64,000 bases of DNA, taken from the IMG/VR virus record IMGVR_UViG_3300043395_001970, positions 1 to 64,000 of that record. One strand, written 5' to 3'. The translations under genes and the position numbers were made by a program. Below, piece by piece: positions 57,301 through 64,000 of the stretch. Each line of letters begins with the position of its first letter. Positions within the stretch are counted from its first letter, which is position 1. The notes beneath the pieces were generated by a model, which was not told where the DNA came from, did not search any database, and was given only the letters and a program-made list of their open reading frames with translations. This DNA is from a virus.

Positions 57301-59779
57301 TTCCATTTAATGTAATCACACCATTATCAGTATTTCCAGTTAATGCTAATAGGCCCGATGTACCACCACTACCGCTTGTGCCAGACGTTCCACCACTTCC
57401 GCTTGTGCCAGACGTACCACCACTTCCGCTTGTGCCAGACGTACCACCAGAACCACTAGAACCACCACTGCCAGAAGTACCTCTGGTGCCAGATGAACCA
57501 GCAGAACCAGATGAGCCTGATGTGCCACCACTACCTGCGCTTCCAGATGAACCACCACTACCTGATGTACCGCTTGAACCACCGCTACCAGATGTGCCTG
57601 TTGTTCCTGATGTGCCACCACTACCTGCGCTTCCAGATGAACCACCACTTCCCGCAGAACCAGATGTTCCTGATGTACCACCACTACCTGCGCTACCAGA
57701 TGAACCTCCACTACCAGATGTACCTGTTGTGCCAGATGTACCGCCAGAACCAGAAGTTCCACCATCACCTGTTCTTACAAAATCAATAACTAATTGTGCG
57801 TTATTTGAAGGAAGTGTACCACTTACATAAGAAACAGGAATTTTAAAATAGCCTGATGCATTTGTTACTGCACCATTAACTAAAAATATGTTATTAACAG
57901 TACCATTATCTCTTGAAGATAATACTACATACCCCCTTGCTGAAGATGTTGTACTATCATCCCATGTATTATACCATGCTAATTGATTATTACCATTTTG
58001 GTCTAAAATATCAATGTATATGAATGTTACCGAACCAATCGTAGCATTGTTATAAGCAACTTTACCATTACCAGGATCGGCATCAGTTGTTGATGTATTA
58101 AAATCAAATTTTATACCACCACTCTGTCCGCTTGTACCACCACTACCAGCAGTTCCAGCTGAGCCAGAAGTTCCAGATGTGCCTGCGGATCCTGATGTAC
58201 CAGTTGTTCCTGATGAGCCAGCTGAACCAGTTGTACCAGCTGAACCGGTTGAGCCGCTTGTACCACTTGTGCCAGATGTACCTCCTGTACCAGCAGATGC
58301 TGAAGTTCCAGAAGAACCTGATGTTCCTGATGAGCCTCCGCTTCCGCTTGTACCACTTGAGCCGCTTGTACCACTTGTGCCAGATGTACCAGCTGTACCG
58401 CCCGTTCCACCAGCTCCACTTAATCCTGATGAACCTCCGGACCCGCTAGTACCACTACTTCCCGATGAGCCGCTTGTGCCAGATGTACCACCACTTCCAG
58501 ATGTACCAGCCGAGCCACCAGCCCCACTAATACCTCCACTACCCGATGTACCACTTGAGCCACCACTACCAGGACTACCAGCTGTTCCTGAAGAACCATT
58601 CGAGCCAGAAGTTCCTGATGTACCACTTATACCGCTTGAGCCAGTAGTTCCTGACGAACCTGTTGTGCCAGAAGTTCCCGATGAGCCAGTTGTACCAGCC
58701 GAACCCGTAGTACCAGCTGAACCAGTAGTTCCTGATGAGCCTCCACTACCTGACGTACCGCTTGAACCGCTTGTGCCAGATGTTCCACCACTACCCGAAG
58801 AGCCATTTGTACCACTTGTGCCAGATGTTCCACCACTTCCGCTTGAACCACTTGAGCCTCCACTACCTGACGTACCGCTTGAACCGCTTGAGCCAGAAGT
58901 TCCCGATGTGCCCCCACTACCCGAAGTACCTGCTGAGCCAGTTGAACCAGACGTACCACTACTACCGCTTGAGCCGCTTGTGCCAGAAGTTCCTGATGTA
59001 CCTCCTGAACCGCTTGTGCCAGACGTACCACCACTACCGCTAGAGCCGCTTGAACCCCCACTACCAGAACTACCAGATGAGCCACCACTTCCAGATGTTC
59101 CCGAAGTACCAGATGTTCCCGAAGTTGCTGCCGCAAATCTTCTACCTACTCTACCTGTTGTTAAGTTTACAACCAAAACTTCGTTTGTTGTATTATCAGT
59201 AGGTATAGTATCGCCAGTAACTCCTATTGAACCACTTACTGAAAGTGAACCTGTAATTTCTTGTCTATCAGTTACAGAATCACCAAATTTATTAGAACCT
59301 GTTGCATATATTACAGACGATGATATAAATGTTGTATGTAATTCGGTAGATGTAATTTTACCAGCTACAGTAATATCACCTTTAAAAATTCCACTTCCTG
59401 TAACAACTAAAAAATTATCAATTGTAACACCAGTGTTTACAATTAATCCTTTATTTGGGGATACATTTGCTATTGCAGAACCAGACTTAATCTGATTTAA
59501 ATCTCCGATTGATGATGCATTAATATTTGTTAATCCACTACCATCTCCAATAAATAATGATGATGATACTGAGCCACTTACTCTTACGTTTGCATTTATT
59601 TGAATAGAATTTGTTGGAGAACCAATCAAAGATGTTTGGATACCAGAAGCAGTAAAATTACCAACTACTTTTACCGATGCGGATGAAAAGTCAGCTATTC
59701 TACTTCCACTTACATATAACGCAATTAAGCTTGAGCTTAATTGATTTAAACCATTAGGGTTACCACCTAAATACTCCAT
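51389..59779 (-). CDS. Giant collagen-like tail fibre with C-terminal S74 chaperone domain
   Basis: 2796 residues. Order: N-terminal GSG/SVSG beta repeats (1-215); collagen-like block 1 of Gly-Ser/Thr/Ala-Ser/Thr triplets (about 220-555); a ~105-residue spacer domain; collagen-like block 2 (about 670-810); a module LTGNTDNGVITL...LTFDGTLLTVTG; a segment TILLADNIITLNSNFTSG common in phage fibres; then a long beta region with seven copies of a 'YYD-x-N-[DN]-[ST]-x-Y-[YF]-x-[DN]-P' turn. The end is an S74 intramolecular chaperone (SPSDRRLKDNV at 2687, GFIAQEVEDV, then a trimeric coiled coil), which in other phages self-cleaves after folding the fibre trimer. Host receptor unknown. Probably the main long fibre. 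Confidence 0.9.
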   Translation of the reverse strand: MEYLGGNPNGLNQLSSSLIALYVSGSRIADFSSASVKVVGNFTASGIQTSLIGSPTNSIQINANVRVSGSVSSSLFIGDGSGLTNINASSIGDLNQIKSGSAIANVSPNKGLIVNTGVTIDNFLVVTGSGIFKGDITVAGKITSTELHTTFISSSVIYATGSNKFGDSVTDRQEITGSLSVSGSIGVTGDTIPTDNTTNEVLVVNLTTGRVGRRFAAATSGTSGTSGTSGSGGSSGSSGSGGSSGSSGSGGTSGTSGSGGTSGTSGTSGSSGSSGTSGSTGSAGTSGSGGTSGTSGSSGSSGTSGSGGSSGSSGSGGTSGTSGTNGSSGSGGTSGTSGSSGTSGSGGSSGTTGSAGTTGSAGTTGSSGTSGTTGSSGTTGSSGISGTSGTSGSNGSSGTAGSPGSGGSSGTSGSGGISGAGGSAGTSGSGGTSGTSGSSGSSGTSGSGGSSGLSGAGGTGGTAGTSGTSGTSGSSGTSGSGGSSGTSGSSGTSASAGTGGTSGTSGTSGSTGSAGTTGSAGSSGTTGTSGSAGTSGTSGSAGTAGSGGTSGQSGGIKFDFNTSTTDADPGNGKVAYNNATIGSVTFIYIDILDQNGNNQLAWYNTWDDSTTSSARGYVVLSSRDNGTVNNIFLVNGAVTNASGYFKIPVSYVSGTLPSNNAQLVIDFVRTGDGGTSGSGGTSGTTGTSGSGGSSGSAGSGGTSGTSGSAGSGGSSGSAGSGGTSGTTGTSGSGGSSGTSGSGGSSGSAGSGGTSGSSGSAGSSGTRGTSGSGGSSGSGGTSGTSGSGGTSGTSGSGGTSGTSGSGGTSGLLALTGNTDNGVITLNGTAPNGTVEQNLTFDGTLLTVTGNATITGNLTVSGTTTTINTETILLADNIITLNSNFTSGAPSENAGIEVRRGSSANVSFYWDESTDRWYADNTLQVNGNVILSGTIDTGQGATEVYLMDQNLRTTDTVIYANVRAANFYDANGTYNVNLGSGGSEGRGMVAGYSGGWYGGIGYNVRHTATSGQLIAPLTDTATYLNFNQGFTFYNDQTTTAGRTIGWTQIGRLDSAGTFTIPGNLVSAQVNTGQGLTEVHLMNQNIRTSDSVTFAGLVINGLADFNNTGAPFMRWDNTSASNYLLLGMYDDQGSQRAWFGLGGRTQSFGSYAAYATDGLSLNLDGAGAMNISNRGSSKRINLNTGTEGNSNFTTLRMLNQDVYVTPDSQNGAFYTPILYDVASTSYFLDPNAGGSLYNRSSRLYGSHTFSDNYTEFKGVVSTPDNWPACNENARIYTIGTINSYGGYDSSIVIEVIGSHRGYTQTSYVEYKKWIVYIGDRISSNLILSAGSNNNVGLWNGSNANGLLGINGDHVSTGWVLRLIVNPNCGAGLSYNVKISYSNLNMTHGPFTYSNHSSYSVTIPRAAFHLDNTTANITGNITGTAGSETLATVTSRGNVATGDIYIPGGNYFRARYDGSNNYHGSLSWYGLQLGNNGGNYIVAGRTNTGGSLYIYTNNTSDFTSINGGLAAFFSSDQRMGIATTDFSYTATDNASVISTITNNRVFINGSLQLLGNQDAIVFGRGAASFMRDEEIGFGWGGGWYMVDGTYLRVRGSKVLYNDNYIRSDNSFRLNSERSIWANYGSWSSYMTRLAYVSFDWNASYDSYQFHGIASTDLNGTFTDSISINSFNDIILRVDANDNNNNSYVRFMDNTAGNNQFAYIGRESGDPILYFGGRVYGTIYYDANDSGYYIDPNSTSMTALRMRGGALFGPNNTWGAYLLVGGDGRNGYIDSAFASVATTNGNLHLDAGSGYGLYLNYYDGNVIYFGGGSNNAWGEFSSGIFYAYNQMRSPIFYDYNNTAYYVDPTSLSNIVALQSGYFYVNGTAYDTSNADQWPYIYWLRAGTWDEGLIKHSTSRGYWGREGFGIHMSSSKSFSILTSGWTGVAQFHPDGHLWVRDQMRAGIYYDANDTTYYVNPNGDSRFSGIYLSGISTTSNGLYFYGVVGDNPGSYNHTALIERIWRNGDESELLIFKGNDPDTSTIHDRIRIAATGRIVFDSTGTYGNVNDYISAAGTGNIEGDGYFYGPEFHVPGQIYTPILYDRNNSAFFVDPNGRSRLSTIDYGNSGFYFGAGDWGWRHYTPSGWIQFGPANTGHAHIYTDRSNFYFNVNEMYANGYRLAMYNFWVGNMYLGSGGDFYATIFYDTNNSGYYCDPASTNRLNFVNANNIYINPGYMLYSDPGGWTGEYYKIQWHSSHLYLQAYANGYHIMRYGSDGLESHQFARDGNYWNRYMGWMSNYINQNVRTDASPTFNDIYSNAWFRNNNSGQGLYNNNRGMHWYSNNGYWKAAGGGYGYGGIVFYNNYESDLRGYAGYWDGSGFGMLNNSGNWQIRIEYGNAHMELYRITYMNDARAYIYYDRDDTGYYMNPNSRSQWLGLENRGKGNISLTGRSNWRRPQDYTGDVYYWTGNMGWGTTDFNWVMDWGSGDIDTWSNPANQPPGTSHWVGVQSYHYTWSYNAGYGWQLVGGPVDRLWFRNSWPNNSGWKAMVDSNNRGEYCIPTYDYNHYSRVYFTYNRGYYATQTDSAMLQPYSTGNNGAFMSFHKGGYYALNLGLDGDNVVRWGGWSSRWQRYYLNDDTIGTPYVVRANFDNYGGGGMWVSDDGDLADVNDGYLSLRASYGLRIFSGNRGGGANINLRYDGVIIASNNIIAYGSPSDRRLKDNVKFYENALDKVLKLRGVEFDWKEGTDEYETTNLRHDIGFIAQEVEDVEPLLVRPDDAGYLAIRDRAMPALLVNAMKEQQTQIEELKAKIKILEEKLGLNK
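57355..57770 (-). repeat. Collagen-like triplet repeat DNA, block 2 of the giant fibre
   Basis: About 139 codons of 9-nt Gly-X-Y coding units with some nearly identical longer units (for example the GSSGSAGSGG-coding segment occurs three times), a substrate for slippage or recombination. Confidence 0.85.
58123..59122 (-). repeat. Collagen-like triplet repeat DNA, block 1 of the giant fibre
   Basis: About 333 codons of Gly-X-Y coding units. On the opposite strand the same repeat gives long proline/valine-rich open frames that are not genes. Confidence 0.88.
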
Positions 59780-59791
59780 TCATTACAACTT

Positions 59792-60124
59792 TTAAGTTAT
59801 CTCCAATACTGAAACAATTACATCCGCAGAACTAGCTAATGATGATGTTACTGAAAGAAAATCTCCAGCTTCCAAAACTAATTTTTGTTCACCACCAACT
59901 AATACATTAGAACTACCGGGTAAAATTAAAGAATCTTTTACAACATATACAGTTTTATTTGCTGAATTATCTCTAACCATTACACTAACTGAAATATTTT
60001 GTGAATTTACATTTGCCACACCAACACCAATTACAGTTGTTGATGTATTAGCAGGAGTTTCATAAACTTTAGCTCCTATTGTTCCAATTGAACCCGTTAT
60101 ACTATTTTTAAATGCGTTTGCCAT
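59792..60124 (-). CDS. Small virion structural protein, 110 aa
   Basis: All-beta composition rich in Ser, Val and Asn (ANTSTTVIGVGVANVNSQNI; VYVVKDSLILPGSSNVLVGG). This type of ~110-residue beta protein is common next to fibre genes in marine and Bacteroidota phages; no name is assigned. It is 12 nt from the giant fibre gene. Confidence 0.7.
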   Translation of the reverse strand: MANAFKNSITGSIGTIGAKVYETPANTSTTVIGVGVANVNSQNISVSVMVRDNSANKTVYVVKDSLILPGSSNVLVGGEQKLVLEAGDFLSVTSSLASSADVIVSVLEIT

Positions 60125-60135
60125 TTTATTTTATT

Positions 60136-60417
60136 TTATCCTAATGCTATTGCAAATGCAATTGCAGAATCTAAAACATTCACCCCATCTACTAAATATC
60201 CACCAGCCGTTAAATTCATTGAACCTGTCAATTTTATTGACCCACTTACAGATAAACTATTATTTACTTGTAAATTATCAAAAGATGCTTGTTGTACATC
60301 AATTGTACCTTTAAATGAACCAGTAACTGAACCAGTAAAAGAACCACTCAAATTCGCATATGCGTTATTTTTATCTTGAATGATTGAACCTGAAAATATG
60401 GGGTTGTGAATTACCAT
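60136..60417 (-). CDS. Small fibre-like structural protein, 93 aa
   Basis: Contains LSGSFTGSVTGSFKGTIDV and SLSVSGSIKLTGSMNLTAGG, the same GS/TGS beta repeats found at the N-termini of the giant fibres, and ends with a short hydrophobic LDSAIAFAIALG. Probably a fibre-attachment or short-fibre protein. Late octamer 20 nt upstream. Confidence 0.7.
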   Translation of the reverse strand: MVIHNPIFSGSIIQDKNNAYANLSGSFTGSVTGSFKGTIDVQQASFDNLQVNNSLSVSGSIKLTGSMNLTAGGYLVDGVNVLDSAIAFAIALG

Positions 60418-60436
60418 TATTTATTAAATCTTTATG

Positions 60437-60444
60437 TATAAATA
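60437..60444 (-). promoter_or_regulatory. Candidate late promoter octamer
   Basis: TATTTATA (context TACTATATTTATACATA), 20 nt before the 93-aa gene. Confidence 0.5.
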
Positions 60445-60458
60445 TAGTACAACCTTAA

Positions 60459-60902
60459 TTAAGGTTTTACAGGCCAAACTATACTAAACGGATTGCTTTG
60501 TGTTGTAACATCTCTTAATTCTTGTCTATATGATTGCCAAGCCGTTTTAATTTCGGTTGCAATATCATTTAATTGTGTCCAATCGCATTCTTGAAGTAAT
60601 TCATTTCTAATTTGTCTAATTTCTTCCCACTTAATTTGTATTCTTGAATTTATTTCAGATTCACTTGCATTTGTTTGTTCCCAGTTTTGATAATAAACAC
60701 CCTCTACTAATATTGGTGTTCCTTCCGATATATTTTTTGTGTAATCATTTGGTTTTGGTGTCTGTCTTACTTCATATATATTAAATTCATTCATCACCAA
60801 TTCAGTCATTTCCGATGGAAAGCTTGCTCTTGGATTATCTTCTTTTAATTTTTCTAAAGAGTAAGGATATGTTGTTTCATTATTTACTATTCTTAAATAC
60901 AT
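60459..60902 (-). CDS. Tail fibre assembly chaperone-like protein
   Basis: 147 residues. The C-terminal half has IRQIRNELLQECDWTQLNDI, TAWQSYRQELRDVT and the end NPFSIVWPVKP, a close match to the phage tail assembly chaperone pattern 'R-x-x-LL-x-x-[ST/C]DWTQL...YRQ-x-LRD...WP-x-KP' (PF16778 type). N-terminal YLRIVNNETTYPYSLEKL is typical of proteins that bind the fibre tip. It lies 2 nt behind the BspA-like gene, suggesting it helps fold one of the neighbouring adhesins. Confidence 0.8.
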   Translation of the reverse strand: MYLRIVNNETTYPYSLEKLKEDNPRASFPSEMTELVMNEFNIYEVRQTPKPNDYTKNISEGTPILVEGVYYQNWEQTNASESEINSRIQIKWEEIRQIRNELLQECDWTQLNDIATEIKTAWQSYRQELRDVTTQSNPFSIVWPVKP

Positions 60903-60904
60903 AA

Positions 60905-61807
60905 TTACTTAAAGTTTAATGGTATTGATGCAAAGTTGGATAACCCCGTACAATTGTTAAAACAATCAGTTCCAGATGGTGTAGGTACTCTATTCCATAA
61001 TTGGGGAGCTGTACCACTTAATGCATTTGATGTACTACTCATATTATAACAGTTATTAAAAATTGTTACGGATGTATTAAAAGTAAATTGTAATACATTT
61101 GTTAATACTAAGCAATTTCTAAATGTACCAGAAAAGTTAGTTACTATTGTATTAAGGTCAAATAAAGTTGAAGGAACTGATGTTAATGCCGTACAACCAA
61201 AAAAACAGGATGCAAAAGTTGTTGCTCCAGTATTATTATTAAATAAACCAGATGGTGCTGTTGATATCGTTGGTATTGATGAAAATGTATCAGTAAATGT
61301 TGTTGCGTATAATGAATATGAAAATATATCCGAAGGTATTGAAGTTATACGAGTACCTCTCATAAAACTTGCATAACTACGAACTTCATTCAACCCACCA
61401 TATCCACCAACTGCGCTAAGTGATGCGCTAGATGGTATAGAAGTTAGATTTACACATCCATAAAAATTTAATGCTCTTAATCCAACCTGTCCAAATTGAA
61501 CAATTCCGGTTACTAAATTTCTAATTGATGATAAGTTATTAACTGTAAAGCCGGGCATAAACCCTGAAATTGTTATTGTATATGTTCCTGGTGAAACATA
61601 TGTATGAATTCTATTAATAGAACTTGATGATGTTATTAATCCAGAATTTCCCGTACTATCTCCCCAATCAATTACAACTTGCGGAGTTAATCCACCAAAA
61701 TCTGATAATGGAGTAGTCCATACAGTATTTGCTGATGTTGTTGTTATTTGAATTTTAAATGGAAATTGTTCTTCTCCACTTGGTATTAGTTTTCTTGCTA
61801 TACTCAT
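60905..61807 (-). CDS. PKD-like plus BspA-type repeat adhesin
   Basis: 300 residues. Residues ~20-85 form a PKD-like beta sandwich (VVIDWGDSTGNSG...IHTYVSPGTYTITISGF). After it come irregular BspA/DUF285-type repeats with F-x-GC-x-x-LTSIPS cores (FYGCVNLTSIPSSA; FGCTALTSVPSTLF; NNCTGLSNFASIP). BspA-like leucine-rich repeats mediate surface adhesion and are frequent in Bacteroidota and mycoplasma surface proteins. No signal peptide, and it lies between two fibre-related genes, so it is probably a virion receptor-binding protein. Confidence 0.72.
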   Translation of the reverse strand: MSIARKLIPSGEEQFPFKIQITTTSANTVWTTPLSDFGGLTPQVVIDWGDSTGNSGLITSSSSINRIHTYVSPGTYTITISGFMPGFTVNNLSSIRNLVTGIVQFGQVGLRALNFYGCVNLTSIPSSASLSAVGGYGGLNEVRSYASFMRGTRITSIPSDIFSYSLYATTFTDTFSSIPTISTAPSGLFNNNTGATTFASCFFGCTALTSVPSTLFDLNTIVTNFSGTFRNCLVLTNVLQFTFNTSVTIFNNCYNMSSTSNALSGTAPQLWNRVPTPSGTDCFNNCTGLSNFASIPLNFK

Positions 61808-61818
61808 AACTCTAATTA

Positions 61819-64000
61819 TTAACTAAGATTTTTTCCTACTACAAATCCATAATATGTTGTACCACCATTGAATGTAAAGAATGTTAATACATCAGTTCCA
61901 GTAGATGTTAATACAGGTGCTACTCCACCAACCCAATCAACGGAAACAGGCCATGTGATAACATATGCTCCAGCATTTATTGTTGTAATTGTAAATCCAA
62001 ATGCGTTAGAAGCAGGAGGGTTACTGAAAGTTATTGTTGCAGAACCATTAAATTGTCTTCTAAAATTGTTTGCTGTTGATAAATCAAATGTTGCACTTCC
62101 CCCTGTACCTAAATCTGAATATGTTTCTCTAAATGTTGTTGCAGATACAAATGTACTTGCTGCTACCGATGTTGTTACTATCACATTACCAGTAACACTC
62201 AATGTATTTCCATCAAAAGTTAAATTATTTTCAGCTCTTACATTTGGAGATGAACCTTCTAATGTTAATACACCATTATCTAAAGTACCACTTATTGATG
62301 CAAATGCAGAAGTACCATTACTACCACTTATACCAGAACTACCTGTGGTTCCCGATGTAACCCCCAATGCTGACGTTCCAGATGTACCGCTTACACCACC
62401 ACTACCAGAAGTTCCTGATGTTATGCCAGGTGTTGATGTACCTGATGAACCAGATGTGCCGCTGAATCCATCCGTACCAGATGTACCAGATGAGAATCCA
62501 GGTGCTGATGTTCCAGAAGTACCTGACGTACCAGCATCACCCTGCGTACCTTGTGCTCCGGAAGTTCCAGACGAGCCATTAGTTCCAAAGAATGTACCAT
62601 TTAATCCCGAAGAACCAGAAGAACCCGTTGTGCCAGAAGTTCCACTTGAACCTGCTGTTCCTGTTGAGCCAGATGTTCCTGATGAGCCATCGGTTCCTGT
62701 TGTGCCAGAAGTTCCATTAGTTCCAAAGAATGTACCATTTAAACCAGAGCTTCCAGAAGTGCCGCTTGTACCATCAGTACCACTTAATCCTGAAGAGCCG
62801 CTTGTACCATCCGTTCCGCTAGTGCCAGAAGTTCCATTAGTTCCAAAGAATGTACCATTCAGTCCCGAAGAGCCGCTTGTACCAGTTGTACCCGATGTTC
62901 CATTTTGGCCATCAAGTCCGGATGTACCTGCCGTACCATTAGTTCCAGATGAGCCGCTTGTACCACTACTTCCAAAGAATGTACCATTTAATCCTGAAGA
63001 ACCAGATGAACCGCTACTTCCTCCCGTACCATCAGTACCATCTACACCACTTGTGCCATTTTGTCCGCTTGAACCAGATGAACCGGAACTTCCTGATGAG
63101 CCGAAGAATGTACCATTTAATCCCGAAGACCCAGACGAACCAGAAGAACCAGATGAACCTGATGTTCCATCTACACCACTTGTGCCACCCGTACCAGAAC
63201 TGCCTGAACTTCCAGATGAACCAAAATAAGTTCCATCCAAACCAGATGTTCCACCACTTCCGCTTGTGCCATCAGTACCGGATACTCCACTTGAGCCGCT
63301 TGTACCATCTGAACCAGAGCTTCCGCTTGAGCCAGACGAACCACTACTTCCAAAGAATGTACCATTTAAACCTGATGTACCTCCACTACCAGATGTACCA
63401 TCCGTGCCAGAGCTACCAGAGCTTCCTGCGCTACCTGTTGAGCCAGACGAACCACTACTTCCAGAAGAACCACTACTTCCAAAGAATGTACCGTTTAATC
63501 CCGAAGAACCAGAACTACCTGATGATCCTGATGAGCCAGATGTTCCACCACTTCCACTACTACCATCTGTGCCACTACTACCATTTGTGCCGCTACTTCC
63601 GCTTGTGCCGCTTGTACCTTCTGAACCTGTTGTACCAGAAGAACCCGTAGTACCACTTGTGCCATTTGTGCCGCTTGATCCTGAAGAACCACTACTACCG
63701 CTTGAGCCATCTATTCCGCTTGAGCCAGCCGTTCCACTACTACCACTTGAGCCAGTTGTACCAGATGTGCCATCAGTTCCCGTAGACCCAGATGAACCAC
63801 TACTACCATCAGTGCCGCTTGTACCATCCACTCCGCTTGTGCCAGATGAACCTGAAGTTCCTGTTGTACCGCTTGTGCCACTTGAGCCTGCTGAACCAGT
63901 TGAGCCAGCTGAACCACTACTTCCATCAGTACCGCTTGAGCCAGAACTTCCTGATGTGCCAGAACTTCCTGACGTGCCGGTTGTACCGCTTGAGCCACTT
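61819..64000 (-). CDS. Collagen-like tail fibre, 5' end cut by window edge
   Basis: 726 codons plus stop are visible; the frame is open to the edge, so any internal GTG is not the true start. Nearly 570 residues are Gly-X-Y triplets with Ser, Thr, Ala, Asp or Asn and no proline to speak of, broken eight times by GL[ND]GT[FY]FG. The C-terminal ~170 residues include SGTLDNGVLTLEGSS and LTFDGNTLSVTGNV (the shared post-collagen module) and a globular end (FRRQFNGSATITFSNPPASN; VISWP-type ITWPVSVDWVGG). It precedes the PKD/BspA-like gene by 11 nt. Presumably trimeric; function is fibre or head decoration. Confidence 0.85.
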   Translation of the reverse strand, partial: SGSSGTTGTSGSSGTSGSSGSSGTDGSSGSAGSTGSAGSSGTSGTTGTSGSSGTSGVDGTSGTDGSSGSSGSTGTDGTSGTTGSSGSSGTAGSSGIDGSSGSSGSSGSSGTNGTSGTTGSSGTTGSEGTSGTSGSSGTNGSSGTDGSSGSGGTSGSSGSSGSSGSSGLNGTFFGSSGSSGSSGSSGSTGSAGSSGSSGTDGTSGSGGTSGLNGTFFGSSGSSGSSGSSGSDGTSGSSGVSGTDGTSGSGGTSGLDGTYFGSSGSSGSSGTGGTSGVDGTSGSSGSSGSSGSSGLNGTFFGSSGSSGSSGSSGQNGTSGVDGTDGTGGSSGSSGSSGLNGTFFGSSGTSGSSGTNGTAGTSGLDGQNGTSGTTGTSGSSGLNGTFFGTNGTSGTSGTDGTSGSSGLSGTDGTSGTSGSSGLNGTFFGTNGTSGTTGTDGSSGTSGSTGTAGSSGTSGTTGSSGSSGLNGTFFGTNGSSGTSGAQGTQGDAGTSGTSGTSAPGFSSGTSGTDGFSGTSGSSGTSTPGITSGTSGSGGVSGTSGTSALGVTSGTTGSSGISGSNGTSAFASISGTLDNGVLTLEGSSPNVRAENNLTFDGNTLSVTGNVIVTTSVAASTFVSATTFRETYSDLGTGGSATFDLSTANNFRRQFNGSATITFSNPPASNAFGFTITTINAGAYVITWPVSVDWVGGVAPVLTSTGTDVLTFFTFNGGTTYYGFVVGKNLS
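62283..64000 (-). repeat. Collagen-like triplet repeat DNA with periodic aromatic breaks
   Basis: Runs to the right edge. Units of 9 nt with eight longer repeats that contain the FFG/YFG-coding break (for example near 62590, 62725, 62845, 62975, 63105, 63225, 63355 and 63485 on the plus strand). Confidence 0.88.

Noticed and set aside
58179-59495. 438-codon plus-strand frame rich in VPDVPPLPE, and similar ones at 57183-57830 and 61868-63229
   Set aside because: They are the antisense of Gly-Thr-Ser/Gly-Ser-Ser coding repeats, which read as Val/Pro/Asp/Leu on the other strand. All other genes are on the minus strand and the sense frames contain conserved fibre domains.
57355-64000. Possible CRISPR or satellite arrays
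   Set aside because: The tandem repeats are 9-nt coding units in frame with collagen-like proteins; there are no spacers and no cas genes.
1-64000. tRNA genes, insertion sequences, integrase or attachment sites
   Set aside because: Apart from the tmRNA I see no cloverleaf, no transposase or integrase motifs and no flanking direct repeats.

Overview
The window is a continuous piece of a tailed-phage genome (a myovirus with a T4-type replisome) that infects, or descends from phages of, Bacteroidota. It is AT-rich and essentially every gene is on the minus strand, so transcription runs from high to low coordinates. The host assignment is inferred from four things in the sequence: nine promoters of the Bacteroidota housekeeping type (TTTG, exactly 20 nt, then TATATTTG-like); a DUF5522-type protein with the CCGSGCRHCPY motif; a short histone H1/Hc1-like protein; and a tmRNA whose tag probably begins with Gly (GADYAVAA), as Bacteroidota tags do.

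Reading in the direction of transcription, 64000-50200 holds tail fibre and adhesion genes: a collagen-like fibre cut by the right edge, a PKD/BspA-like repeat protein, a tail-fibre chaperone, two small structural proteins, a 2796-residue collagen-like fibre ending in an S74 chaperone domain, and three small unknowns. 50072-37979 is the contractile tail: sheath, tube, a two-frame tail-chaperone pair joined by a T7 slippery run, tape measure, baseplate proteins and hub. 37953-37578 is a tmRNA with its own promoter and terminator. 37523-28270 carries a family-A-like DNA polymerase, a secreted NUC-type nuclease, a 1993-residue multidomain protein with two duplicated DGHHR domains, an unknown protein and a GH19-type endolysin.

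28032-7749 is the replication, recombination and nucleotide block: gp32 SSB, UvsX, FEN-type exonuclease, gp41 helicase, histone-like protein, B12-dependent ribonucleotide reductase with thioredoxin, two Mom-like DNA-modification proteins, a GT-B glycosyltransferase, a DGQHR-domain protein, family-B polymerase gp43, clamp gp45, a DruA/DUF4338-like protein, dUTPase, clamp loader gp44/gp62 and a Cas4/AddB-like nuclease. 7671-4304 has a ribbon-helix-helix protein and two GT4 glycosyltransferases. 4237-1 returns to late genes: a third collagen-like fibre and a subtilisin-like protease cut by the left edge.

Two promoter classes separate the blocks. The early/middle genes and the tmRNA use the host-type TTTG-N20-TATATTTG promoter. 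The late units are mostly preceded by the octamer TATTTATA on the coding strand, often directly behind a hairpin terminator. Together the genes describe a phage that copies its DNA with its own replisome, makes dNTPs with a cobalamin-dependent reductase, probably hypermodifies its DNA (Mom-like pair, perhaps with a glycosyltransferase), and builds a contractile tail decorated with Ser/Thr-rich collagen-like fibres.
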